Assembly (NCBI GenBank): GCA_963621575.1
Contig: CAVFEH010000015.1
Location: forward strand, 1-53,015
DNA: 53,015 nt
Source: UBA1724 sp963621575
GTDB taxonomy: Bacteria; Verrucomicrobiota; Lentisphaeria; Oligosphaerales; Oligosphaeraceae
Direction of reading: 5' to 3'
The notes under the pieces are model-generated. The model saw only the letters and a list, made by a program, of their open reading frames with translations. It was not told the DNA's origin and did not search any database. Shown here in pieces: positions 43,140 to 50,264 of this stretch. A program made the translations under genes and the position numbers. Position 1 is the first letter of the stretch. Each line of letters starts with the position of its first letter.

Positions 43140-43925
43140 CTACAGGGCTTCCTGTGCGATGCCGAGGCATCGTGCGAGGAGCCCTGCCGTGTTTTGGTGG
43201 AGGACGAGAGTGGCCTGTCCGTCCATCCAGGTCTCGTCGCGGTTCAGAATGACGAGAGGAGTGTTTGCGGGGCGTTGCGAGGGGAGACAGGATGCCGGCA
43301 TGACCTGCAGGGAGGTCCCCAGGACCAATGCCAGATCGCAGCGGGCGAAGGCCTCCATGGCGTCGGCGAAGTCCCTCTGCGGGAGATCCTCCCCGAAGAA
43401 AACGATATCAGGGCGGAGAGGATGGTTGCAATGGGGGCACCGTGGCATGCCGCCGGTCTTCATGACTGCGAGGAACCGGTCGCTGCGGGAGGAGAATCCG
43501 CATTGGGGGCAGGAGAGGGTCTCCATGGTTCCGTGGAGGGTGCAGACTTTCCGGGAGCCAGCCCGCTGATGAAGCACGTCAATATTCTGCGTGGCCACGC
43601 ACACCCGCCTGCCCCAGGGGGCGCGCTCCAGCGCCGCCAGCGCCAGGTGCCCGCCGTTGGGCTTCGCCGCCAGCACCTCCTGATAGAAGGGGCCGATCGC
43701 GCGCCAAAAATACTCCGGGCGGGCCAGGAAGGCGTCCAGTTCGAAGATATCCTCGCCGACGGTCTCGTATAACCCACCGGGCGACCGGAAATCCGGGATG
43801 CCGCTCTCCGTGGACATCCCCGCGCCCGTCAACACCGCGATCCGCTGCGCACCCCGCAACAGCTCCTGCAGACGGCGCTCCCCGTCCTCCAGGGCAATCT
43901 CCGATGCATTCTTGGCTTCCGACAT
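43140..43925 (-). CDS. cobB: Sir2-family NAD-dependent protein deacylase
   Basis: 261 aa. NAD-binding GAGMSTESGIPDFRS (about residue 34), TQNID and the catalytic His in LHGTMETLSC are present. The zinc ribbon is made of two pairs, CPQC and CPHC, and GTSLQVMPA and ILNRDE lie in the Rossmann part. It removes acetyl or other acyl groups from Lys, releasing nicotinamide and O-acyl-ADP-ribose. It lacks the Tyr and Arg pair (YxxR) that marks succinyl-specific sirtuins as far as I can see, so deacetylation is favoured. It converges on the DUF362 gene with 27 bases between. GGGAGG lies about 10 bases before the ATG. Confidence 0.94.
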   Translation of the reverse strand: MSEAKNASEIALEDGERRLQELLRGAQRIAVLTGAGMSTESGIPDFRSPGGLYETVGEDIFELDAFLARPEYFWRAIGPFYQEVLAAKPNGGHLALAALERAPWGRRVCVATQNIDVLHQRAGSRKVCTLHGTMETLSCPQCGFSSRSDRFLAVMKTGGMPRCPHCNHPLRPDIVFFGEDLPQRDFADAMEAFARCDLALVLGTSLQVMPASCLPSQRPANTPLVILNRDETWMDGQATLVLHQNTAGLLARCLGIAQEAL

Positions 43926-43990
43926 GATTCCCGACCTCCCGCGGCACTCTCAGAAAGAACAGACAACCCGCCTAATCTAGCCGCATGCAA

Positions 43991-44099
43991 GGACACCTCC
44001 GGCCCTTCCCGGCCTTTTACCACTGTGTTCAGGACTTCATCACAAAGAGGGTTGCAAACCGGGGTCCCACGGTGGAAAGGCCAAGGCACGGGAGGTTCC
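43991..44099. ncRNA. Candidate structured RNA or leader
   Basis: GGACACCTCC (43991-44000) pairs with GGAGGTTCC (44091-44099) with one bulge. Inside, GGCCTTT (44011-44017) pairs with AAAGGCC (44076-44082), and CCAC (44020-44023) with GTGG (44072-44075). Within that lie TGTG/CACA and a GGTTgcaAACC hairpin (44050-44060), giving a branched fold of about 110 bases. It lies in a 500-base gap (43926-44423) with no convincing ORF. On the minus strand it would be the leader of the sirtuin gene; on the plus strand it would be a free RNA ending at the terminator at 44410. Strand and function are undecided. Confidence 0.4.
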
Positions 44100-44364
44100 A
44101 GACAAGATTCCCCCCATCCTCCCCACAACCGGCTCCGCTCCACTCCAACCGGCATCCTCCGGGAGGGAGCGGTGGGCACTCAAATCCGCAATGGCTCCCC
44201 CGCCGACACCAGCCTCCGGGAAGCACAACCGCACCACTCCGACATGGGACAACGCTGGAAGCAACTCTACAACTCCCCCGCACACACAATCCCGCCGGGA
44301 CGACATCGCCTTCTTTGCCGGACAAATCCGCCGATAATGCGGCGGCGCCAATTCCCCAATAACG

Positions 44365-44410
44365 CAACAGGGGCGCCTGCGGCAAATTGCCGCAGGCGCC
44401 CCTGTTTTTT
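44365..44410. terminator. Very strong bidirectional terminator
   Basis: AACAGGGGCGCCTGCGGC pairs with its exact reverse complement around a minimal AT-rich loop, and T7 follows on the plus strand (44404-44410). On the minus strand, 14 bases after the ppdK stop, it is followed by a weaker TTGCGTTATT. It certainly suits ppdK termination. The better T run on the plus strand implies that plus-strand transcripts also arrive here. Confidence 0.88.
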
Positions 44411-44423
44411 TGCTTATCTTAGC

Positions 44424-47234
44424 CTACTTCTTTTCCTCCTTGGCGCGGATGGCGGCCTGGGCGGCGGCCACGCGTGCCACGGGGACCCGGAAGGGCGAGC
44501 AGCTGACGTAGGTGAGTCCTGCGCGATAGCAGAACTCGACGGAAGCGGGGTCGCCGCCCTGCTCGCCGCAGATTCCCAGATGGATGTCCTTGCGGACGGA
44601 GCGGCCCTTCTTGGCGGCGATCTCGATGAGCTGCCCCACGCCATCCACGTCGATGGTCTGGAAAGGATCGGCGTCGATGATGTGGTGCTTCAGGTAGTCG
44701 CCCATGAAGGAGCCCACGTCGTCGCGGGAGAATCCGAAGGTCATCTGGGAGAGGTCGTTGGTGCCGAAGGAGAAGAACTCCGCGACGGTGGCCAGCTTGT
44801 CGGCGTTGAGGGCGGCGCGGGGGATCTCCACCATGGTTCCCAGGTGGTAGTCGAAGCTCTTGAAATCGAAGCGGCGCTTGATCTCGGAGTGGACCGTCTT
44901 GACGATGTCGGAGACATAGCGCAGTTCGCGGACGTCGCAGGTGATGGGCACCATGATCTCGGGCACCACCTTCCGGTTCTCCTCGACCATGATCTCGGCG
45001 GCGGCCTGGAAGATGGCGCGGACCTGGAACTCGGTGATCTCGGGATAGGTGACGGATAGCCGGACGCCGCGGTGTCCCATCATGGGATTGGACTCCGCCA
45101 GGGCGTCGATTCGTTTCACGATCTCATCCTCGGCCACGTTGAGGGAGTGGGAGAGCTCCATGCGCCCGGTCTTGGAGTGGGGCACGAACTCGTGGAGGGG
45201 GGGATCCAGAAGACGGACGGTGACGGGGTAGTCGCCCATGATGCGCATGGTCTTCTTGATGTCGTCCTTCATGGCGGGGAAGAGCTCCTTGAGGACGGCG
45301 ATGCGGTCCTTGGAGTCCACGCAGAGGATCATCTTCCGGAGGAGGAAGAGGGGCTGCGCGCTGCCGGTGCCGTAGAACATGTGCTCGGTGCGGAACAGCC
45401 CGATTCCCTCGGCGCCGAAGTCCTTGGCCTTCTGGGCGTCGGCGGGGTTGTCGGCGTTGGCGCGGACACCCATGGTGCGGTGCTTGTCGACCAGGGTCAT
45501 GAACTTGAGGAACTTGGAGTAGTCGGCGCCGGCGGTGGGGGGCACCAGGGGAAGCTCGCCCTCGTAGACGAAGCCCTTGGAGCCGTTGATGGTGATCACG
45601 TCGCCCTCGTGGAGGATCCGGTCCCCGATGCGGGCGGTCTTGTTGACCTCGTCCACCACCATGTCGCTGGCGCCCACGATGCAGGACTTGCCCCATCCGC
45701 GGGCCACCAGGGCCGCGTGGCTGGTCATGCCGCCGCGGGCGGTGAGGATGCCGTCGGCGCCGCGCATGCCCTCCACGTCCTCGGGGTTGGTCTCCTCGCG
45801 GACCAGGATGGCCTTCTTGCCCAGGCGGACGGCCTCCACGGCGTCGGCGCTGGAGAAGTAGAGTCCGCCGAAGGCGGCGCCGGGACCGGCGGGCAACCCC
45901 TTCACCAGGATGGGCGTGCGCTGCTCGGCGGCGGGCTCGATGATGGGCAGGAGGAACTCCAGGACCTGGTTGGGCTGGACGCGCATGACGGCGGTGGGCT
46001 CGTCAATGAGCTTCTCGGCCAGCATGTCCAGGGCCATGGTGACGGCGGCCTTTCCGCCGCGCTTGCCCACACGGCACTGGAGCATGAAGAGCTTCCCGTT
46101 CTCCACGGTGAACTCCAGGTCCTGCATGTCGTGGTAGTGCTTCTCCAGGATGTTCCGGATCTCCACCAGCTGCTTATAGGCGGCCGGCATGAGCTCCTCC
46201 ATGGACTTCATCTTCCGGTTGCGGTCGTTCTTGGTCTCGTTGTTCAGGGGGCTGGGAGTGCGGATGCCCGCCACCACGTCCTCGCCCTGGGCATTGACCA
46301 GCCACTCGCCGAAGAACTTGTTCTCGCCGGTGGCGGGGTTTCGGGTGAAGGCCACGCCAGTGGCGCTGGTGTCGCCCATGTTTCCGAAGACCATGGTCTG
46401 GACGTTGACGGCGGTGCCCCAGGTGTCGGGGATGTCCTCAATGCGGCGGTAGGAGACCGCCTTGGCGCCATTCCAGCTCTTGAAGACGGCGCCGATGCCG
46501 CCCCACAGCTGCTGGACGGGGTCGTCGGGGAACTCGGCGCCCAGGACCTCCTGGATGCGGCGCTTGAAGGCGCAGGAGAGGTCGCGCAGGTCGTCGGTGG
46601 TCAGGTCGGTGTCGGACTTGTAGTTCTTGATGTATTTGTACTGGGCGAGCATGTCGTCCAGCAGCTTGCGGATGCCCTTTCCGTCAATGGGGTCGATGCC
46701 CTCGGCCTTCTCCATGACCACGTCGGCGTACATCATGATGAGTCGGCGGTAGGAGTCCCAGACGAAGCGCTCGTTCTTGGTCTGGGCGATGAGTCCGGGG
46801 ATGGTGGCGGAGGAGAGTCCGATATTGAGGACGGTGTCCATCATGCCGGGCATGGACTTTCGTGCGCCGGAGCGGCAGGAGACCAGCAGGGGGTTCTTGG
46901 GATCGCCGTATTTGCGGCCCATCTGCTTCTCGACGACGGCCAGGGCGGCCTCCACCTGGGGCTTCAGCTCGGGGGGGAACTGCCCGTCCAGGGCGAAATA
47001 GCGGTTGCAGCACTCGGTGGTGATGGTGAAGCCGGCGGGCACGGGCAGGCCCAGGCGGCTCATCTCGGCAAGGTTCGCGCCCTTTCCACCCAGCAGGTTC
47101 CGCATCTCGGCGTTGCCCTCGGCCTGGTTCTGCGCAAAACGATAGACATACTTCACTTCCTGCGCAGAGGCCGCCGGCGCGTTCTCGGCGACGGAGGAGG
47201 CGCTCTTACGGGACGACTTCTTCTTCTCGGTCAT
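44424..47234 (-). CDS. ppdK: Pyruvate, phosphate dikinase
   Basis: 936 aa from the ATG at 47234; 43 upstream open codons overlap the terminator zone and are rejected. Residues 1-27 form a Lys/Ser/Ala extension. The ATP-grasp domain opens with GGKGANLAEMSRLGLPVPAGFT and contains VSCRSGARKSMPGMMDT. The swivelling phospho-His domain has GGMTSHAALVARGWGKSC with His506. The PEP/pyruvate TIM barrel follows, with GIGLFRTEHMF, FGTNDLSQMTFG and LGICGEQGGD. The enzyme interconverts ATP + pyruvate + Pi with AMP + PEP + PPi, typical of bacteria with PPi-linked glycolysis. PTS enzyme I, a fold relative, lies 460 bases upstream on the same strand. Confidence 0.97.
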   Translation of the reverse strand: MTEKKKSSRKSASSVAENAPAASAQEVKYVYRFAQNQAEGNAEMRNLLGGKGANLAEMSRLGLPVPAGFTITTECCNRYFALDGQFPPELKPQVEAALAVVEKQMGRKYGDPKNPLLVSCRSGARKSMPGMMDTVLNIGLSSATIPGLIAQTKNERFVWDSYRRLIMMYADVVMEKAEGIDPIDGKGIRKLLDDMLAQYKYIKNYKSDTDLTTDDLRDLSCAFKRRIQEVLGAEFPDDPVQQLWGGIGAVFKSWNGAKAVSYRRIEDIPDTWGTAVNVQTMVFGNMGDTSATGVAFTRNPATGENKFFGEWLVNAQGEDVVAGIRTPSPLNNETKNDRNRKMKSMEELMPAAYKQLVEIRNILEKHYHDMQDLEFTVENGKLFMLQCRVGKRGGKAAVTMALDMLAEKLIDEPTAVMRVQPNQVLEFLLPIIEPAAEQRTPILVKGLPAGPGAAFGGLYFSSADAVEAVRLGKKAILVREETNPEDVEGMRGADGILTARGGMTSHAALVARGWGKSCIVGASDMVVDEVNKTARIGDRILHEGDVITINGSKGFVYEGELPLVPPTAGADYSKFLKFMTLVDKHRTMGVRANADNPADAQKAKDFGAEGIGLFRTEHMFYGTGSAQPLFLLRKMILCVDSKDRIAVLKELFPAMKDDIKKTMRIMGDYPVTVRLLDPPLHEFVPHSKTGRMELSHSLNVAEDEIVKRIDALAESNPMMGHRGVRLSVTYPEITEFQVRAIFQAAAEIMVEENRKVVPEIMVPITCDVRELRYVSDIVKTVHSEIKRRFDFKSFDYHLGTMVEIPRAALNADKLATVAEFFSFGTNDLSQMTFGFSRDDVGSFMGDYLKHHIIDADPFQTIDVDGVGQLIEIAAKKGRSVRKDIHLGICGEQGGDPASVEFCYRAGLTYVSCSPFRVPVARVAAAQAAIRAKEEKK

Positions 47235-47364
47235 TGTCTCGATCCTCTGACGGCTCCCGGCCCACAGCCCCGGGAGGGCGTCCTGTTGTTGGAATTGCCT
47301 TTCTGTGGGACTCGTACGCATTGACCGGCGGGACGCGTCCGGATGCGTCTCACCGGTCATCATG

Positions 47365-47436
47365 GAAAAAGAAAGGCCCGTGGGTCAGGCCAAATCCCCC
47401 CCCTAGGGGAGGATCTTGACTTCAGGGCCACGGGCC
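47365..47436 (-). terminator. Terminator of the 35-aa gene
   Basis: GGCCCGTGG (47375-47383) pairs with CCACGGGCC (47428-47436). On the minus strand the stem is followed by TTTCTTTTTCC. It separates the small gene from ppdK, whose promoter must lie in 47235-47365. Confidence 0.8.
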
Positions 47437-47463
47437 GTATGCTCGGTTGGCATACAAGAAGCT

Positions 47464-47571
47464 CTACTTCTTCTTGGCCGCCGCCTTCGCCTCCTGGATG
47501 CGGGCGCGGACGCGCTCTTCATAGCGCTTGCGGCGGGTGCGCTTCTCGGCCTTGGTATGCTGCTGGCTCAT
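47464..47571 (-). CDS. 35-aa very basic protein
   Basis: Start ATG at 47571 with GGAGA about 10 bases upstream; stop TAG at 47464-47466. Of 35 residues about half are Lys or Arg: it opens SQQHTKAEKRTRRKRYEER and ends in an Ala/Lys helix. Composition suggests a nucleic-acid or ribosome binder, perhaps a lineage-specific small ribosomal-type protein, but no family was identified. A well-formed promoter (47634-47661) and a terminator flank it, so it is a monocistronic gene rather than a chance ORF. Confidence 0.7.
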   Translation of the reverse strand: MSQQHTKAEKRTRRKRYEERVRARIQEAKAAAKKK

Positions 47572-47633
47572 AATGGAGATTCTCCGATGAAATGGTGGAT
47601 ACGAAAATGGGGGGATGCAAGGAAATGGCCGTT

Positions 47634-47661
47634 AATATATTCGGGCCAAACGGATTTGCAA
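47634..47661 (-). promoter_or_regulatory. Promoter of the 35-aa gene
   Basis: On the minus strand: TTGCAA (47661-47656), 16 bases, TATATT (47639-47634) followed by AAC. Box sequences and spacing match the rplU promoter almost exactly. The leader would be about 55 bases. Confidence 0.75.
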
Positions 47662-47698
47662 GGGCGCGGGCACGTACGGCCGGAAGCCCCCGGGGCGG

Positions 47699-49528
47699 CT
47701 ATTTCACGGATTCCGCGAAGTCGTCCAGGAGTCGCCGGACCTCCCCCGGGGTATCGGCCTGGCAAGCCTGCTGGAAGAGGTCTTGGCAGTCCTCCAGGCG
47801 GAGTTTCCGGACGCTGTCCCGGATATTGGGGATTGCGGCGGGATTCATGGAGAAGACCCGGAGTCCGGCGCCCAGGAGCGCGGGAAGCAGCGCAGGGTCG
47901 CCGGCGGCCTCGCCGCAGATCTCCAGCTCCTTTCCGGGGAACTCCGACACCGTCCGGCAGATGCGCCCCAGCAGCCGGAGCACGATGGGATGGCACTGCT
48001 GGTACCACTGCTTCACGCGGCTGTTCCCGCGGTCCACGGCAAAGAGATACTGCACCAGGTCGTTGGTGCCCAGGCTGACGAAATCCACCTCGGGCAGCAG
48101 CCGTTCCAGATCCAGGGCGGCGCTGGGGAGTTCCAGCATCATGCCGACGGGGGGGTGGCCGTGGGGCACGCCGTCGCGGTCCAGGGACTCCATGGCCTCG
48201 CGGACCATGGCCTTCGCCTGGCGGATGTCGTCCACGTCGGAGATCATGGGGAAGAGGAGCTTTACGTTCGGTGCGGCGCAGGCGCGGAGGATGGCGCGCA
48301 GGTGCGTGCGGAAGAAATCGGGGTTTGTGAGGAGGAACCGGAGGCCGCGCCATCCCAGGGAGGGATTCTGCTCGAATCCCCAGTGGATGTAGGGGAGCGG
48401 CTTGTCGCCTCCGATGTCCAGGGTGCGGATCGCCACGGGGGCGCCCTCGGCGCCGTCCACCAGCCGTTTCAGCACGCGGTACTGCGTGTCCTCGTCGGGG
48501 GAGGCGTTCCGGATGAGGAACATGAACTCGGTGCGGTAGAGCCCCACCTCCCGGATGCCCACGCTGTGGAGTGCGGGGATTTCGCTGAAGAGCGTGATGT
48601 TTCCGCGGAGATTGACGACCGTGCCGTCGAGGGTGGCGGGGGAATCGTCCAGGGGCGGCTTCTGGACGGCGGCGGGGCTCTGGCGGCTGCGGCGGCTGAT
48701 ATTCAGGGCCAGCTTGTACTGCCGGAGTACGGCGGCGGGGGGATTCGCGTAGCAGAGTCCGGCGCGGCTGTCCACCAGCAGCTTGTCGCGAGCGGTGACG
48801 TGGTCCTGGATTCCGGGGACATCCACGAGCATGGGGATCCGGAGGGCGTGGGCCAGGATGGCGGCGTGGCTGGTGGGTCCGCCGGTCTCGCAGACGATTC
48901 CGCAGACCCTCTTGAGGGGCGCGGCGAGGAACTGGGAGGGATAGAGCTCCTGCGCCACCAGAATCAGGGGCATGGAGCCGTCGGCGGCCTCCTCCTCCCC
49001 GGGCTCCGTCTCTTCGGCGGCGTCGTGTCCGGCCAGATTCCTGCTGGCCTCCAGCAGGCGCAGAAGCACATCCTGGACATCCAGGAGCCGCTCCCGGAGA
49101 TAGTCGTCCTGGATCTGCTGGAACTCCTCCTGGAAGGAGCGGGAGGCCATTCCCAGGGCGGAAGGGAAGGCGAGCCCCTCCTTCAGATATTTTCGCACGC
49201 GGTCCTGGAGGGTGGGGTCCTCCAGGAGGCTCTCGTAGAGGGAGAAGATCCCCTCGTCCGCCTCCGTCAGAAACTCGGAGACCTGCCGGGCGCCCGCCCG
49301 GAGGCTCTCCCGCACCAGTGCCAGGCACTGCTGGAAGAGGCGCTCCTCTGCGGCGGGATCCGCCGCATGGACCAATCCCGTCTCCTGGAGGGCCTGCCCC
49401 CCCGCCAGCACCATGCAACGCCCATAGCACACGCCGGCCACGATGGGGGTCCCGGACTGGAAGAGCACGCCGTTCCCGCCGGACGCCGGCAGGCTGTCAG
49501 GGGAGGGATTGTTCCGGATCGCTTGCAT
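47699..49528 (-). CDS. ptsI: PTS enzyme I (PEP-protein phosphotransferase)
   Basis: 609 aa from the ATG at 49528, somewhat longer than classical EI (575). The N-terminal HPr-binding domain is followed by the phospho-His segment CGIVCETGGPTSHAAILAHAL, with His221. The C-terminal PEP-binding barrel has VGLYRTEFMFL, RTLDIGGDKPLPY, MLELPSAALDLERLL, SLGTNDLVQYLFAVDRGN and EICGEAAGDP. An acidic loop (about 170-185, EETEPGEEEAADG) interrupts the HPr-binding half. EI passes phosphate from PEP to HPr. No hpr or EII gene is adjacent, but the HPr-like protein at 14983-16551 could be its partner. The gene starts 127 bases downstream of rnpB, and its ribosome-binding site is weak. Confidence 0.93.
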   Translation of the reverse strand: MQAIRNNPSPDSLPASGGNGVLFQSGTPIVAGVCYGRCMVLAGGQALQETGLVHAADPAAEERLFQQCLALVRESLRAGARQVSEFLTEADEGIFSLYESLLEDPTLQDRVRKYLKEGLAFPSALGMASRSFQEEFQQIQDDYLRERLLDVQDVLLRLLEASRNLAGHDAAEETEPGEEEAADGSMPLILVAQELYPSQFLAAPLKRVCGIVCETGGPTSHAAILAHALRIPMLVDVPGIQDHVTARDKLLVDSRAGLCYANPPAAVLRQYKLALNISRRSRQSPAAVQKPPLDDSPATLDGTVVNLRGNITLFSEIPALHSVGIREVGLYRTEFMFLIRNASPDEDTQYRVLKRLVDGAEGAPVAIRTLDIGGDKPLPYIHWGFEQNPSLGWRGLRFLLTNPDFFRTHLRAILRACAAPNVKLLFPMISDVDDIRQAKAMVREAMESLDRDGVPHGHPPVGMMLELPSAALDLERLLPEVDFVSLGTNDLVQYLFAVDRGNSRVKQWYQQCHPIVLRLLGRICRTVSEFPGKELEICGEAAGDPALLPALLGAGLRVFSMNPAAIPNIRDSVRKLRLEDCQDLFQQACQADTPGEVRRLLDDFAESVK

Positions 49529-49655
49529 TGTCTCTTTCGGGATGCTGTCGCAAGTCACAACGGGAGGGGATGGCCGGCGCGGGTGCCCCGCCCTGGCGCA
49601 CGCGCGACGGGCGCACGCACGACGGACACGGGAATCCGCGCCACGAGGAAAAAGT

Positions 49656-50040
49656 GTGGACAGGACGATAAGCCAGATTCTGTGCGCCCGGGGAGTCTCC
49701 TCCCAGGGCCGGCGACCATTCATCTAACGCGACCGATACCCGGAACTGCGCCTTGCGGCATGGTGCGGGCAGCACCTCGTTCCCTATTTGGTCTTGCATC
49801 GGAAGGGGCTTGCCTTGTCCCCCGTCCCTCGCGGGCCGGGGCGGTGGGCTCTTACCCCGCCGTTTCACCCTTGCCGGGAGATTCCTCCCCCGGCGGTCTC
49901 TTCTCTGTTGCGCTATCCTGACTGCGGGATCACCCCGCAATATCCGGCCTTTCAACCGGACTTCCTGCCCTGCGATGTCTGGACTTTCCTCCCCGGATCC
50001 CCCCACGGGAGGACCGGAGCGGCCGCCTGTCGCTGTCCAC
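49656..50040 (-). ncRNA. rnpB: RNase P RNA, bacterial type A
   Basis: Read on the minus strand it starts GTGGACAG (50040-50033) and ends CTGTCCAC (49663-49656), which pair as P1. In order it shows GGGGAGGAAAGTCC (P4 5' strand), GCGCAACAGAGA, CAAGGGTGAAACGGCG with GGTAAGAGCCCACCG, GACCAAATAGG, TAGATGAATGGTC, and ACAGAATCTGGCTTAT at the 3' end: all universal RNase P blocks. About 385 bases. It is the catalytic RNA that matures tRNA 5' ends. A TTTTT lies right after the P1 3' strand (49653-49648) as terminator. Confidence 0.96.
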
Positions 50041-50046
50041 GCGGAT

Positions 50047-50052
50047 AATATA
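50047..50052 (-). promoter_or_regulatory. -10 box of rnpB
   Basis: TATATT on the minus strand, ending 7 bases before the predicted rnpB 5' end, exactly where a -10 box belongs. No good -35 match was found at 16-18 bases. Confidence 0.6.
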
Positions 50053-50196
50053 GCCGGGACACCGGACGCCTCCCCCAAAAACGCCCCTGCACCAGACAGA
50101 GGCCCCCCGGCAGGGGAAGGCGCGGGGGCGGCGCGCCGACCGTCCCTTGGCTTCCTTCCGCAGCAACGCGCAATCCGGAGGGGGCGTTCCACAAAG

Positions 50197-50202
50197 TATA
50201 TT
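50197..50202 (+). promoter_or_regulatory. Candidate -10 box of the DUF4838 gene
   Basis: TATATT followed by AAC, 62 bases before the start codon, matching the rplU and 35-aa gene promoters. The -35 region is weak, which may point to an activator. Confidence 0.5.
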
Positions 50203-50264
50203 AACTCCCTGCATTTCCTTGTTCCTTTCCCATAGCCCCTTCCACACGACCAACGACGCCCCCC

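Noticed and set aside
43985..44362. 125-codon plus-strand ORF in the gap between Sir2 and ppdK
   Set aside because: Composition is Pro/His/Arg/Thr-rich and unlike protein, and RNA-like pairing explains the first 110 bases better.
44025..45059. 344-codon plus-strand frame entering ppdK
   Set aside because: Its second half is antisense of ppdK and its first half is Pro/His/Arg-rich without signature; the region has a terminator across it.
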